DNA of 64,000 nucleotides from Cytophagaceae bacterium (GTDB lineage Bacteria; Bacteroidota; Bacteroidia; Cytophagales; UBA9547). Where the stretch lies: NCBI GenBank assembly GCA_027488865.1, contig JAIYAU010000016.1, positions 62,001-126,000 on the forward strand, read 5' to 3'. The notes under the pieces are model-generated. The model did no database searches, was not told the DNA's origin, and saw only the letters and a list, made by a program, of their open reading frames with translations. Positions 19,675 through 26,750 of the stretch are shown here, one piece after another. A program made the translations under genes and the position numbers. Every line of letters starts with the position of its first letter. Position 1 is the first letter of the stretch.

Positions 19675-20097
19675 ATGAAACTGATACACCTTTTTTTAGT
19701 TTTTGTGGTTATCACTAGTTTTTCTTGCAAAAAGAAAGTAGTACAGCAAACAGCCAGCCAAGAAGTAATCATTAATGCTTCAAATCTACTGGGCAAGTGG
19801 TTTCATTCACACGAAGAAGATCTAAATGGTGTGGTTACTTACCGTCCTGAGGGCTACGACTTTCCTCCTGCTCGAGGAAGAAGAGGTTGCAATTTTTTAG
19901 ATAAAGGTGGCTATGAACAATACGAAATAGCACCAACTGATGGATTACAAACAGTGAAGGGTAGTTGGAAACAGGAAGGAGAAAAAAACGTCATTATTAA
20001 TTTATACACCACGAGAAAATTAATTTATAACCTAGAAATAATCGAACTAAACAAGAAAATACTTCGATTCAAAATTTCTAACCTTGACAAAAAGTGA
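19675..20097 (+). CDS. Small lipocalin-like lipoprotein
   Basis: A 140-residue lipoprotein precursor: lysine at position 2, a hydrophobic stretch and the lipobox TSFSC with Cys18. The mature part is predicted mostly beta-stranded, beginning NLLGKWFHSHEED, with YRPEGYDFPPARGRRG in the middle and VKGSWKQEGEKNVIIN later. That layout resembles small lipocalin-like domains in which the first strand contains GxW. No ligand is known. The stop codon overlaps the thiE start, so the two are translated together, although no thiamine role is established. Confidence 0.7.
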   Translation: MKLIHLFLVFVVITSFSCKKKVVQQTASQEVIINASNLLGKWFHSHEEDLNGVVTYRPEGYDFPPARGRRGCNFLDKGGYEQYEIAPTDGLQTVKGSWKQEGEKNVIINLYTTRKLIYNLEIIELNKKILRFKISNLDKK

Positions 20098-20729
20098 TTA
20101 GTAGATTACATTACATTACACAAGCTTGCCAAGGCAGAACCCACGCACAAAACGCTGAATTGGCATGTAAAGGTGGGGTTAACTGGGTACAGCTTAGGGT
20201 AAAAGACTTTGATGAAGATTCTTTAAAAGATGAAGCACTACGCACTCAGGATGTCTGTGTAAAATATGGTGCAACTTTCGTAATTAACGATTACGCTACT
20301 CTTGCCAAAAACATTCTTGCTGATGGAGTGCATCTGGGTAAAGACGATATGCGGATAAGTGAAGCGGTAGTTTTGCTTGAAAACAATTTCTTTATTGGAG
20401 CTACTACCAATACTTTGGAAGATATTTTAACGCTCAATCTTGAACATGTAGATTATGTAGGATTAGGACCATATAGGTTCACAACTACTAAACAAAACCT
20501 TAGCCCTATTGTTGGCATAAAAGGTTATGAGTATGTTATTAACCAATTACAGCATCGTAAAATTAATTTACCTATTATAGCTATTGGGGGGATTATTTTA
20601 AAAGATTTACCAGTCTTAAACGAAATTGGTGTTTACGGTGTGGCCATTTCTTCAGGCATCAATATGGCTAAAGATCCCACCAAAGCCGCTGAAAAATTCG
20701 TAAATGAATTAAATCGTATTTTTAAATGA
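20094..20729 (+). CDS. thiE: Thiamine phosphate synthase
   Basis: ThiE joins HMP diphosphate and HET phosphate to thiamine phosphate in the cytoplasm. The 211-residue TIM barrel carries WVQLRVKDFDED, FVINDYATLA, DGVHLGKDDM, YVGLGPYRFTTTK, and the phosphate-binding IAIGGI and GVYGVAISSGIN. The normal family PxxxTxTK loop is present as YRFTTTK. The start is GTG at 20094, overlapping the preceding lipoprotein stop (GTGA); no ATG precedes DDMRIS. The other thi genes and a TPP riboswitch are not in the window. Confidence 0.9.
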   Translation: MISRLHYITQACQGRTHAQNAELACKGGVNWVQLRVKDFDEDSLKDEALRTQDVCVKYGATFVINDYATLAKNILADGVHLGKDDMRISEAVVLLENNFFIGATTNTLEDILTLNLEHVDYVGLGPYRFTTTKQNLSPIVGIKGYEYVINQLQHRKINLPIIAIGGIILKDLPVLNEIGVYGVAISSGINMAKDPTKAAEKFVNELNRIFK

Positions 20730-20753
20730 AATAAATAAGAAATAGTTTCAAAA

Positions 20754-21557
20754 TTAAATCAAGTTGAACTTATCAATTACCTCCACATAGGGTTCAATAA
20801 AGTAAAACAGCACAACATTTACCATAAATTGTGTACAATATGAAAATATTACAACACTAATACCCCGTAGTAGAACAAATTTTATCTCCTTGTAATAATC
20901 ATAATAGACCCAAATATTATAAATTATGGTTAACCCAATGTAAATAGGAATCACAACTACCTTAATGCCGGCATAAAATTCAATAAATGGCACAAATAAC
21001 AACAAAACAAACCATTGTACGGAGGTGATATAGCTATTAATAATCATATTTTCAGCATAGTTCGTTGATGGCTGACATTTCCTAAATACCAACCAACTAA
21101 AAAAGGAAAATATTGGAATTGAGATAAAATTGATAATTGTTGCAAAATCTTCTGCGTAGTGAAAAAATCGCTCCAAAAAAAGATGTTGCTGATCTATTAT
21201 TTGAATTCCACTATGTAAAGGTTGCAAATGTTGAGAAGTACTACTGGTAAGTTCATTAGCAAAAAAATGATATCGTAGGGACAGTAAAGTGGTTAAGGTA
21301 CCAATAAAAATAAGGAGGTTAAACGGCTGGTAAATTTGCATTCTATCTTTAGTGAGATAAATGTTTATATGTTTCCCAGGGTTTATAAGTAGCTTTATTA
21401 AGGTAGGAATAAGGTTTTTGTTACCTAAAACAAACGATTTTAGAGGCTCTAAAATCATATTTTGAAAGGTGTACCTTTCTAATATTAACTTTTGACCACA
21501 ATTAGCACAGTAAAGTTGTTTTTCAGCAATTTGATTCTTACAATTTTCGCAATTCAT
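20754..21557 (-). CDS. DUF3667 zinc-ribbon membrane protein (distal paralogue)
   Basis: A 267-residue protein with an N-terminal zinc ribbon (CENC, then CANCGQK near 18) followed by the DUF3667 region: NPGKHINIYLTKDRMQIYQPFNLLIFIG and four or five membrane helices. The function of DUF3667 is unknown; a cytoplasmic metal finger attached to an integral membrane part is what the sequence shows. It is the last gene of the minus-strand operon that begins with a secreted peroxiredoxin, and sits eight bases after a close paralogue. Confidence 0.8.
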   Translation of the reverse strand: MNCENCKNQIAEKQLYCANCGQKLILERYTFQNMILEPLKSFVLGNKNLIPTLIKLLINPGKHINIYLTKDRMQIYQPFNLLIFIGTLTTLLSLRYHFFANELTSSTSQHLQPLHSGIQIIDQQHLFLERFFHYAEDFATIINFISIPIFSFFSWLVFRKCQPSTNYAENMIINSYITSVQWFVLLLFVPFIEFYAGIKVVVIPIYIGLTIIYNIWVYYDYYKEIKFVLLRGISVVIFSYCTQFMVNVVLFYFIEPYVEVIDKFNLI

Positions 21558-21565
21558 AGAAGTTA

Positions 21566-22351
21566 TTAATGGGAAGGTATTAAATGTATCCAGGGTTTTA
21601 TTATTGCAAAAACTAAACTATTAATTACAAACTGGCTGATATAGGCAAAGAAAACCACGAAAATACCTAAAATTGCATCTTTCCACCACGCTCCTTCAAA
21701 AAACTGGGTATAGCCCCAAATATTATAAAGAATAGTTGCCACAGAATAACTTTGTATTAGTATTACTTTCGATTCAGGGAAAAACTCAAGAAAAGGTATT
21801 AGTACTATTAAAAATAACAATTGCTCCGCAGTGATGAAAGTATTTAAAATTAAATTCTCAGCAAAATTATATTTGTACTTTATAAAGAATAAGTAGGAAA
21901 ACAATGAAAATATTGGAATTGCAACTATGTTTAAAAACGTTGCATAATGTTCCGCATATTCAAAGAATTGATCAAAAAACTCTTCTTGGTTTTGAGACAA
22001 ATTCAACCATTTAAAAACGGTGATATCACTACTTTTATCAGAAAAGTCATTAGAAAAGAAATTATATCTTAACGAGGCAATCACTATTATGGTACCTGCT
22101 AAAATTAGCAACTTCATAGGCGGATAAAACCTTTGTCGCTTCCCCTCAATATAGTCCTTTGCGGTAAAACCTGGTCTAACAAACATTTCCTTTACTGTAA
22201 AAAGCAATCCCTTTTTCTCAAGATGAAAAAATGAAAACACAAAATCAGTTAAAAGATATTTTATTGTCAATCTCTCTTTAATAGCCTTTTGACCACAATG
22301 ATGACAATAGTTTAAATCGAATTCGGTGGAGCAGTTAGCACAGGTTTTCAT
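21566..22351 (-). CDS. DUF3667 zinc-ribbon membrane protein (proximal paralogue)
   Basis: A 261-residue paralogue of the next gene with the same order: zinc ribbon (CANC, then CHHCGQK), PGFTAKDYIEGKRQRFYPPMKL, then several hydrophobic helices. The GKRxRFYxPxK pattern is the best-kept DUF3667 motif. It starts one base after the DoxX stop, so translational coupling is likely. The tandem pair probably arose by duplication. No reaction is known for the family. Confidence 0.82.
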   Translation of the reverse strand: MKTCANCSTEFDLNYCHHCGQKAIKERLTIKYLLTDFVFSFFHLEKKGLLFTVKEMFVRPGFTAKDYIEGKRQRFYPPMKLLILAGTIIVIASLRYNFFSNDFSDKSSDITVFKWLNLSQNQEEFFDQFFEYAEHYATFLNIVAIPIFSLFSYLFFIKYKYNFAENLILNTFITAEQLLFLIVLIPFLEFFPESKVILIQSYSVATILYNIWGYTQFFEGAWWKDAILGIFVVFFAYISQFVINSLVFAIIKPWIHLIPSH

Positions 22352-22352
22352 G

Positions 22353-22757
22353 TTACTTTAAGTTAAGTTTTAATCTTACAGAATCCCAGTATGGAAACTG
22401 TTCTTTATACATCCAAATCAAAACAATACAGCAAATTTCTACAATAACTGCGTAGTAAAATAACTGACCTCCATCATTCATAATCACAATTCCTAATCTT
22501 GTAAGATGAAACATAAGCGCTCCAGAAATAACACCAGCGCCTAACAAGGCTCCAAAAATAATTGTTCTTGGATATAAGAGCAAAATACTGGCAATTAGTT
22601 CGGCTATACCTATCCCAATTCTACCAACTGGCTCTAAACCTACTTGCGTAAAAATATACACGCTTTCTGAGCTAGCAGTAAATTTAAAAAAAAGGGTTTG
22701 TAACATGATAACAGCAGCAATACCTCGCAAGGTCCAAGACAAAATTGATTTTTTCAT
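22353..22757 (-). CDS. DoxX family membrane protein
   Basis: A 134-residue protein with four predicted membrane helices (about residues 8-25, 45-62, 67-85 and 98-118), matching the DoxX/MauE-like fold, with GIGIAELIASILLLYPR in the second helix. DoxX proteins are linked to redox and thiol-stress functions at the membrane, and some reduce or pass electrons to partner enzymes. The position between a secreted YHS protein and DUF3667 proteins in one operon fits an envelope redox role, but that is inference. Confidence 0.82.
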   Translation of the reverse strand: MKKSILSWTLRGIAAVIMLQTLFFKFTASSESVYIFTQVGLEPVGRIGIGIAELIASILLLYPRTIIFGALLGAGVISGALMFHLTRLGIVIMNDGGQLFYYAVIVEICCIVLIWMYKEQFPYWDSVRLKLNLK

Positions 22758-22787
22758 TAAAATGGATTTAGTAGTTTATTAGTAATT

Positions 22788-23258
22788 CTATTTGGCCTCA
22801 ACAAATTGATTCCAACTCTTTTCTGACTTTTTAAATAAGATTTGTTCGTTTTTATTCCACAACGTGAGGGTATTGGTAAAAAACTTATTGTAAAACAGAT
22901 ACAACTTGCCATTTAAGATTTTAAAGGTTTCTGGATCTATTTCAACTTTTTCGCCTGAGTTTCCCATTGCATATGCACACCAACCTCCATACTGCGGCTC
23001 ATATTTAGATGGTTCCTTCTTAAATGCTAACAGATTTTCAATAGTTGAAAAATTATAAATAACTCCCTTGTGCGAAATAGCAATATCGCTTTTACCTTTT
23101 ATAGCTTTGTTAGAAAGAAAGTAAGAAACTGGATCATATCCCTTTATAGCCACATGGTTAGTTGGCAGATTAAAGTGCTTTAATCTAATCATTTGATCTT
23201 CTTGTGCAAAGAGTTGAAAATTAACTAATAGTATAAATAAATACAGTACCTTTTTCAT
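22788..23258 (-). CDS. Secreted YHS domain protein
   Basis: A 156-residue protein with a signal peptide (MKKVLYLFILLVNFQLFAQ). The YHS-like domain begins AIKGYDPVSYF, continues YNFSTIENLLAFKKEPSKYEPQYGGWCAYAMG, and ends with DPETFKILNGKLYLFYN. YHS domains often bind metal ions or accompany metal and redox proteins; here Cys of GGWCAYAMG and nearby His are candidates. It is the second gene of the peroxiredoxin operon, 20 bases after that gene. Confidence 0.83.
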   Translation of the reverse strand: MKKVLYLFILLVNFQLFAQEDQMIRLKHFNLPTNHVAIKGYDPVSYFLSNKAIKGKSDIAISHKGVIYNFSTIENLLAFKKEPSKYEPQYGGWCAYAMGNSGEKVEIDPETFKILNGKLYLFYNKFFTNTLTLWNKNEQILFKKSEKSWNQFVEAK

Positions 23259-23278
23259 ATTGAAGTTTCTTTGAGATT

Positions 23279-23821
23279 TTACCTTTTTATAATTGATTCT
23301 ACTTTTTCTAATATAATCCTTGCTTCTAACCGAACCTTGTAATCAGGGTCAAAATGCACAAATTGTACAACACCTTTAGTATCTACAATAAAAACTGATG
23401 GGGTGGGCAGAGTAGGTTTACCATTTACGAGGGTTGCCACGCCAAATTTTACAGCAGCAGCGTCCGTATCGGTATATAAATCATAATCCAAGTCATTGGT
23501 TTCTTTAGTTTTCTCAAGTCCTTTTTTAGGTTCGGGACTTATAGCCATAATTTTCACACCTTTTCTCCTCAAAGCGCGATTAATATCTTGCAAATCACTC
23601 AAGTGTGCGTTGCAAAAAGGACACCAACCCCCTCTATAAAAAATTATTACTGAAGTCGTGCTGTTTATTTCATCCACCAGTTTAACCCCTTTCCCTTCTA
23701 GGGTATTAAGATACACCGCTGGAACACTATCACCTACTCCTAATGGTATACCATTTCTATTCTGTGCAGTTGCCCAAGTAACCAGTATTAAAATAATTGC
23801 GACAGTTAATTTTCCCTTCAT
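23279..23821 (-). CDS. Secreted peroxiredoxin (AhpC/TSA family)
   Basis: A 180-residue protein with an N-terminal signal sequence (MKGKLTVAIILILVTWATAQ) and an AhpC/TSA thioredoxin fold. FYRGGWCPFCNAHLSDL places the peroxidatic Cys within a CxxC pair, and VFIVDTKGVVQFVHFDPDYKVR closes the fold. It should act in the periplasm, reducing peroxides. It heads a minus-strand operon with YHS, DoxX and two DUF3667 genes. An exact -7 box lies 29-36 bases before the start and a perfect inverted repeat sits just upstream. Confidence 0.85.
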   Translation of the reverse strand: MKGKLTVAIILILVTWATAQNRNGIPLGVGDSVPAVYLNTLEGKGVKLVDEINSTTSVIIFYRGGWCPFCNAHLSDLQDINRALRRKGVKIMAISPEPKKGLEKTKETNDLDYDLYTDTDAAAVKFGVATLVNGKPTLPTPSVFIVDTKGVVQFVHFDPDYKVRLEARIILEKVESIIKR

Positions 23822-23849
23822 AGATTATGTTTTGTTATAATTGATAAAA

Positions 23850-23857
23850 CAAAACTA
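23850..23857 (-). promoter_or_regulatory. -7 box of the peroxiredoxin operon
   Basis: CAAAACTA on the plus strand reads TAGTTTTG on the minus strand, an exact TAnnTTTG match. The 5' leader would be about 25 bases. Confidence 0.45.
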
Positions 23858-23877
23858 AGAAAGGAATAAAACAAGAG

Positions 23878-23895
23878 TTGTCAGCCAACTGACAA
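23878..23895. promoter_or_regulatory. Perfect 7-bp inverted repeat upstream of the peroxiredoxin operon
   Basis: TTGTCAG, four bases (CCAA), then CTGACAA. The repeat covers the place where the -33 box of the operon promoter would lie, so it could be an operator. It also follows the CarboxypepD_reg-like gene by 26 bases and could be a weak terminator, though the T-run after it on the minus strand is interrupted. Confidence 0.5.
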
Positions 23896-23921
23896 TAAAG
23901 CTAAAAAATACAGTAAAAAAA

Positions 23922-24593
23922 CTAACGTTTTAATTTTTTACCGTCTTCATTATAGGATTTCTTTTTAAAATCACCATTTCTGATAGATTTTACCAACTGC
24001 ACCCACGCAAAAGGGTTAGTAAGAGGATTGTAAGCGCTAGGATCCATATATTTACGTTCTTGCCTAAGTGCTTGTTGCTGCGTGAACCAACGGTGGTTCA
24101 TGGCACCATCATAATATGTTTCTTCAAACATAGCGGCAAGTAGACGATCATTTAAGTTCCTATTCATGTTACGGTTGTCCTCTTCGGGTAACCTAAGTGC
24201 CAAAAAGGCCTGTTTAAATAGTTCTTCGGTATAATAAGGAAACACCTCAATTATAGGTAATAACAAAGTATCTTGTTTTAATTCTATCATTACCGAAATA
24301 TTTGAAGCCTCATTATTAGGTATTACAAAAGTTGTAGATTTATAACCTGTTGCAATAATAATTATACTATCGTTGGTTAATGCTGGCATTGAAAAGTAAC
24401 CTACCGCATTGGATAAAGCTCCCCTACCTGTTTTAGGAATATATAAAGAAACATAAGGTACGCCATTTAGGCTATCACCACCGCTCACCACCACACCTGA
24501 AAACTGAACAATTTTGGGTTCTCCTTGAGCCAAGGCCCAATCAAGTTTACAAAATAGTAAAATAGATATAATACCGATTAACTTTAGTTTCAA
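23922..24593 (-). CDS. Secreted protein with N-terminal carboxypeptidase-regulatory-like domain
   Basis: A 223-residue exported protein: signal peptide to about residue 22 (cut near ALAQG), then a CarboxypepD_reg-like beta-sandwich (VQFSGVVVSGGDSLNGVPYVSLYIPKTG..., ending near MIELKQDT). The remaining half is helical and rich in Asn, Arg and aromatic residues (FEETYYDGAMNHRWFTQ), with a basic tail. Proteins of this build are common in Bacteroidota and of unknown role. The gene is divergent from the ArsR-type regulator. Confidence 0.75.
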   Translation of the reverse strand: MKLKLIGIISILLFCKLDWALAQGEPKIVQFSGVVVSGGDSLNGVPYVSLYIPKTGRGALSNAVGYFSMPALTNDSIIIIATGYKSTTFVIPNNEASNISVMIELKQDTLLLPIIEVFPYYTEELFKQAFLALRLPEEDNRNMNRNLNDRLLAAMFEETYYDGAMNHRWFTQQQALRQERKYMDPSAYNPLTNPFAWVQLVKSIRNGDFKKKSYNEDGKKLKR

Positions 24594-24656
24594 TTACTTA
24601 ATTTTTTAAAGATTTAATTAAAAACGCTAAATTTAGGTTTTAGTTATTCCACATTC

Positions 24657-24664
24657 CAAATATA
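24657..24664 (-). promoter_or_regulatory. -7 box of the CarboxypepD_reg-like gene
   Basis: CAAATATA on the plus strand reads TATATTTG on the minus strand, an exact TAnnTTTG match about 64 bases before the start. No -33 TTG at the right spacing. Confidence 0.35.
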
Positions 24665-24726
24665 CTATCATTCTTTAGATTAATTGTTATAGAAAATGAT
24701 TAGGATTATTGGTATTTACTGTAAAA

Positions 24727-25116
24727 ATGCGCTTAAAAAATTTTAGTTTAACATTCGGGGGGCAAATTTTTAAAGCATTTAGTGACGAATCACGTGTACG
24801 TATTCTACATTTATTGTACAAAAACGAACAAATGTGTATTTCTGACGTTGAGCTAGTGTTGGATTTTACCCAAACTAAAACTTCAAGACATCTAATTTAT
24901 CTAAAAAACGCAGGATTGGTCAATTATAGACGTCACGACCAATGGGTGTACTACTTTATTAAAGATGAAGTTTTTGATATTGTAAGCCAAATTTTTAAAT
25001 ATTTAGAAAGAGACAGTATTCTTCAAGCAGATCAAGATACTTATCAAATTTTATATTCTAATAGAGAACTAGCGGTAAACAAACTTCATATCAGAAAATA
25101 TATTGCCCAAAAATAA
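24727..25116 (+). CDS. ArsR-family winged-helix transcriptional regulator
   Basis: A 129-residue DNA-binding protein. The ArsR-type fold shows FKAFSDESRVRILHLLYKN, then the recognition helix region VLDFTQTKTSRHLIYLKNAGLVNYRR, then the wing HDQWVYYFIKD. The usual metal-binding CxC in the recognition helix is absent; the only visible Cys is in QMCISDVE. It probably senses something other than a classic As/Zn ligand. The frame is open from TTG 24709, but ATG 24727 is preferred. It lies next to rpsU-xerC-hpf and divergent from the gene at 24593. Confidence 0.85.
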   Translation: MRLKNFSLTFGGQIFKAFSDESRVRILHLLYKNEQMCISDVELVLDFTQTKTSRHLIYLKNAGLVNYRRHDQWVYYFIKDEVFDIVSQIFKYLERDSILQADQDTYQILYSNRELAVNKLHIRKYIAQK

Positions 25117-25135
25117 TAAAAATACCAAGAGGAGT

Positions 25136-25166
25136 TTTGAAAAACCCATCTATCCTATTATATTTG
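25136..25166 (+). promoter_or_regulatory. Full consensus promoter of rpsU-xerC-hpf
   Basis: TTTG at 25136-25139, 19 bases, then TATATTTG at 25159-25166: both -33 and -7 match the Bacteroidota sigma factor consensus. The leader to the rpsU ATG is about 20 bases. This is one of the best promoters in the window. Confidence 0.72.
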
Positions 25167-25194
25167 CAATCCATTTGAAGAAATAATATTTAAA

Positions 25195-25389
25195 ATGCTT
25201 ATAATCAACATTAAAGAAAACGAATCAATTGACAAAGCACTCAAAAGATTCAAAAAGAAATTTGAGAAAACAGGTGTACTTAAGCAATTAAGAGCTCGTT
25301 CTTATTACGAAAAAAAATGTGTTACTAAAAGAAACCAAGTTATCCGTGCTGCATACAGACAAAATTTGTTTGCTAACGATAATTACTAG
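25195..25389 (+). CDS. rpsU: 30S ribosomal protein S21
   Basis: bS21 is a small basic protein of the 30S subunit near the anti-Shine-Dalgarno end of 16S rRNA. The 64-residue sequence matches the family: NIKENESIDKALKRFKKKFEKTG and LRARSYYEKK. It heads an apparent operon with xerC and hpf, an order common in Bacteroidota, under a full consensus promoter. Confidence 0.95.
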   Translation: MLIINIKENESIDKALKRFKKKFEKTGVLKQLRARSYYEKKCVTKRNQVIRAAYRQNLFANDNY

Positions 25390-25453
25390 TACTCATTAAA
25401 AGAAGTTACAAATTTTTCAGCTATATTAGTTTTATCAAAAAATAAGAACTGAT

Positions 25454-26335
25454 ATGGTTGAAAAATTTTTGTTATATCTCCAATACGAGAAGAGATTCAG
25501 CCCACACACGGTAGCAGCCTACCACAATGATCTCCTCCAGCTACAAGATTACCTTTTTCAAACATATCATATTGAGATACTTACCAATGCAACTTATCAT
25601 TTTTTGCGTTCTTGGATAGTAGATTTAACAGAGAAAGAATACGACCCTAGGTCCATCAATAGAAAAATAGCATCCGTAAAGGCTTACTATAAATTTTGCG
25701 AACGGTCCTCCATCCTCAGCGACAATCCTGCTACCAAATTAAGGAGTTTAAAAACAGCAAAAAAATTACCTATCTACATCACAGAACCAGAAATCTTACA
25801 TTTGTTAGATCATGTTAGCTTCGAAGAATCTTTTGAAGGGCTAAGAGACAAGATGGTGCTTGAATTATTATATGGTACAGGAATTCGCCTTGCCGAACTA
25901 ATAAACCTTGAAGAAAATGATATTAATATGTACAGTTCAAGCATTAAAGTAACCGGAAAAGGGAACAAAGAAAGAATTATACCGATTAATCATACGCTAC
26001 TAGACCTGATAAAAAAATACTTGGATCAAAAAAAATCTAATGAAAATGGCAACACCTGCACATTTTTCATCGTTACAGACAATAAGGAACAGGCTTACCC
26101 GGTTTTTATATATCGATTAGTAAAAAAGTATTTAAGTATTATAACCTCTCATGACAAAAAAAGCCCACATGTGTTGCGCCACACTTTTGCAACCCATCTT
26201 TTAAACAAAGGTGCTGAATTAAATGCCATTAAGGATTTACTCGGGCATTCTAGTTTGGCAGCAACACAGGTTTACACACATAACTCTATTGATAAATTAA
26301 AAGCTATATTTGAAAAGGCGCACCCAAAGGCCTAA
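25454..26335 (+). CDS. xerC: Tyrosine recombinase XerC/XerD type
   Basis: A 293-residue tyrosine recombinase, the length of the chromosomal Xer proteins that resolve dimers at dif. The N-terminal SAM-like domain begins FLLYLQYEKRFSPHTVAAYHNDL. The catalytic domain shows GTGIRLAEL (first Arg), KGNKERIIP (Lys hairpin), HVLRHTFATHLL (HxxR), LGHSS and the nucleophile in TQVYTH. No att sites, cargo or other mobile genes are nearby, so it is a housekeeping recombinase. XerC versus XerD cannot be settled from this alone. Confidence 0.9.
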   Translation: MVEKFLLYLQYEKRFSPHTVAAYHNDLLQLQDYLFQTYHIEILTNATYHFLRSWIVDLTEKEYDPRSINRKIASVKAYYKFCERSSILSDNPATKLRSLKTAKKLPIYITEPEILHLLDHVSFEESFEGLRDKMVLELLYGTGIRLAELINLEENDINMYSSSIKVTGKGNKERIIPINHTLLDLIKKYLDQKKSNENGNTCTFFIVTDNKEQAYPVFIYRLVKKYLSIITSHDKKSPHVLRHTFATHLLNKGAELNAIKDLLGHSSLAATQVYTHNSIDKLKAIFEKAHPKA

Positions 26336-26370
26336 TTTGTTTAATGTTTCACTCTTTAAATTTTACGTTT

Positions 26371-26679
26371 ATGAAGCTTCAAGTTCATTCTATCCATTTT
26401 GATGCAGACATTAAGTTAATTGAATTTATACAAAAGAAGGCTGACAAACTCCACACCTTTTTTGACCGAATTGTGGACGGGGAGGTGTTTTTAAAAGTTG
26501 AAAAAAAAGAAGCTAAAAATAACAAAGTAGTTGAAATAAAACTTAATGTACCAGGCACGACGCTTTTTGCTTCTGAAGTAGCTGATTCGTTCGAAGCCGC
26601 CGCTGATTCTTGTGTAGAGGCCTTAAAAGTACAAATCAAAAAGCATAAAGAAAAGCTAGCTACCTCTCATACTATATAA
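26371..26679 (+). CDS. hpf: Ribosome hibernation-promoting factor (HPF/RaiA family)
   Basis: HPF binds the 30S decoding region and helps form inactive ribosomes in slow growth. From ATG 26371 the protein is 102 residues: KLQVHSIHFDADIKLIEFIQKK, then VFLKVEKK, then VEIKLNVPGTTLFASEVADSFEAAADSC. It is the short form without the long-HPF C-terminal dimer domain. The frame stays open to an ATG at 26344, but the nine additional residues do not fit the family. Ends at a bidirectional terminator. Confidence 0.93.
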   Translation: MKLQVHSIHFDADIKLIEFIQKKADKLHTFFDRIVDGEVFLKVEKKEAKNNKVVEIKLNVPGTTLFASEVADSFEAAADSCVEALKVQIKKHKEKLATSHTI

Positions 26680-26694
26680 CCTCACTAATTATTT

Positions 26695-26733
26695 AAATAA
26701 TAAAGGCTTCTCAAGTGGAAGCCTTTATTATTT
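26695..26733. terminator. Bidirectional intrinsic terminator between hpf and the OmpA-like gene
   Basis: A perfect 16-bp stem (26695-26710 with 26718-26733) around a seven-base loop, with A-rich 5' and T-rich 3' flanks inside the stem. It serves convergent genes on both strands. Confidence 0.85.
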
Positions 26734-26750
26734 ATAACTATTTTGCTCGT

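Noticed and set aside
25454-26335. Tyrosine recombinase as a mark of a mobile element
   Set aside because: Length and the rpsU-xerC-hpf context fit the chromosomal Xer protein; no att repeats or cargo are seen.
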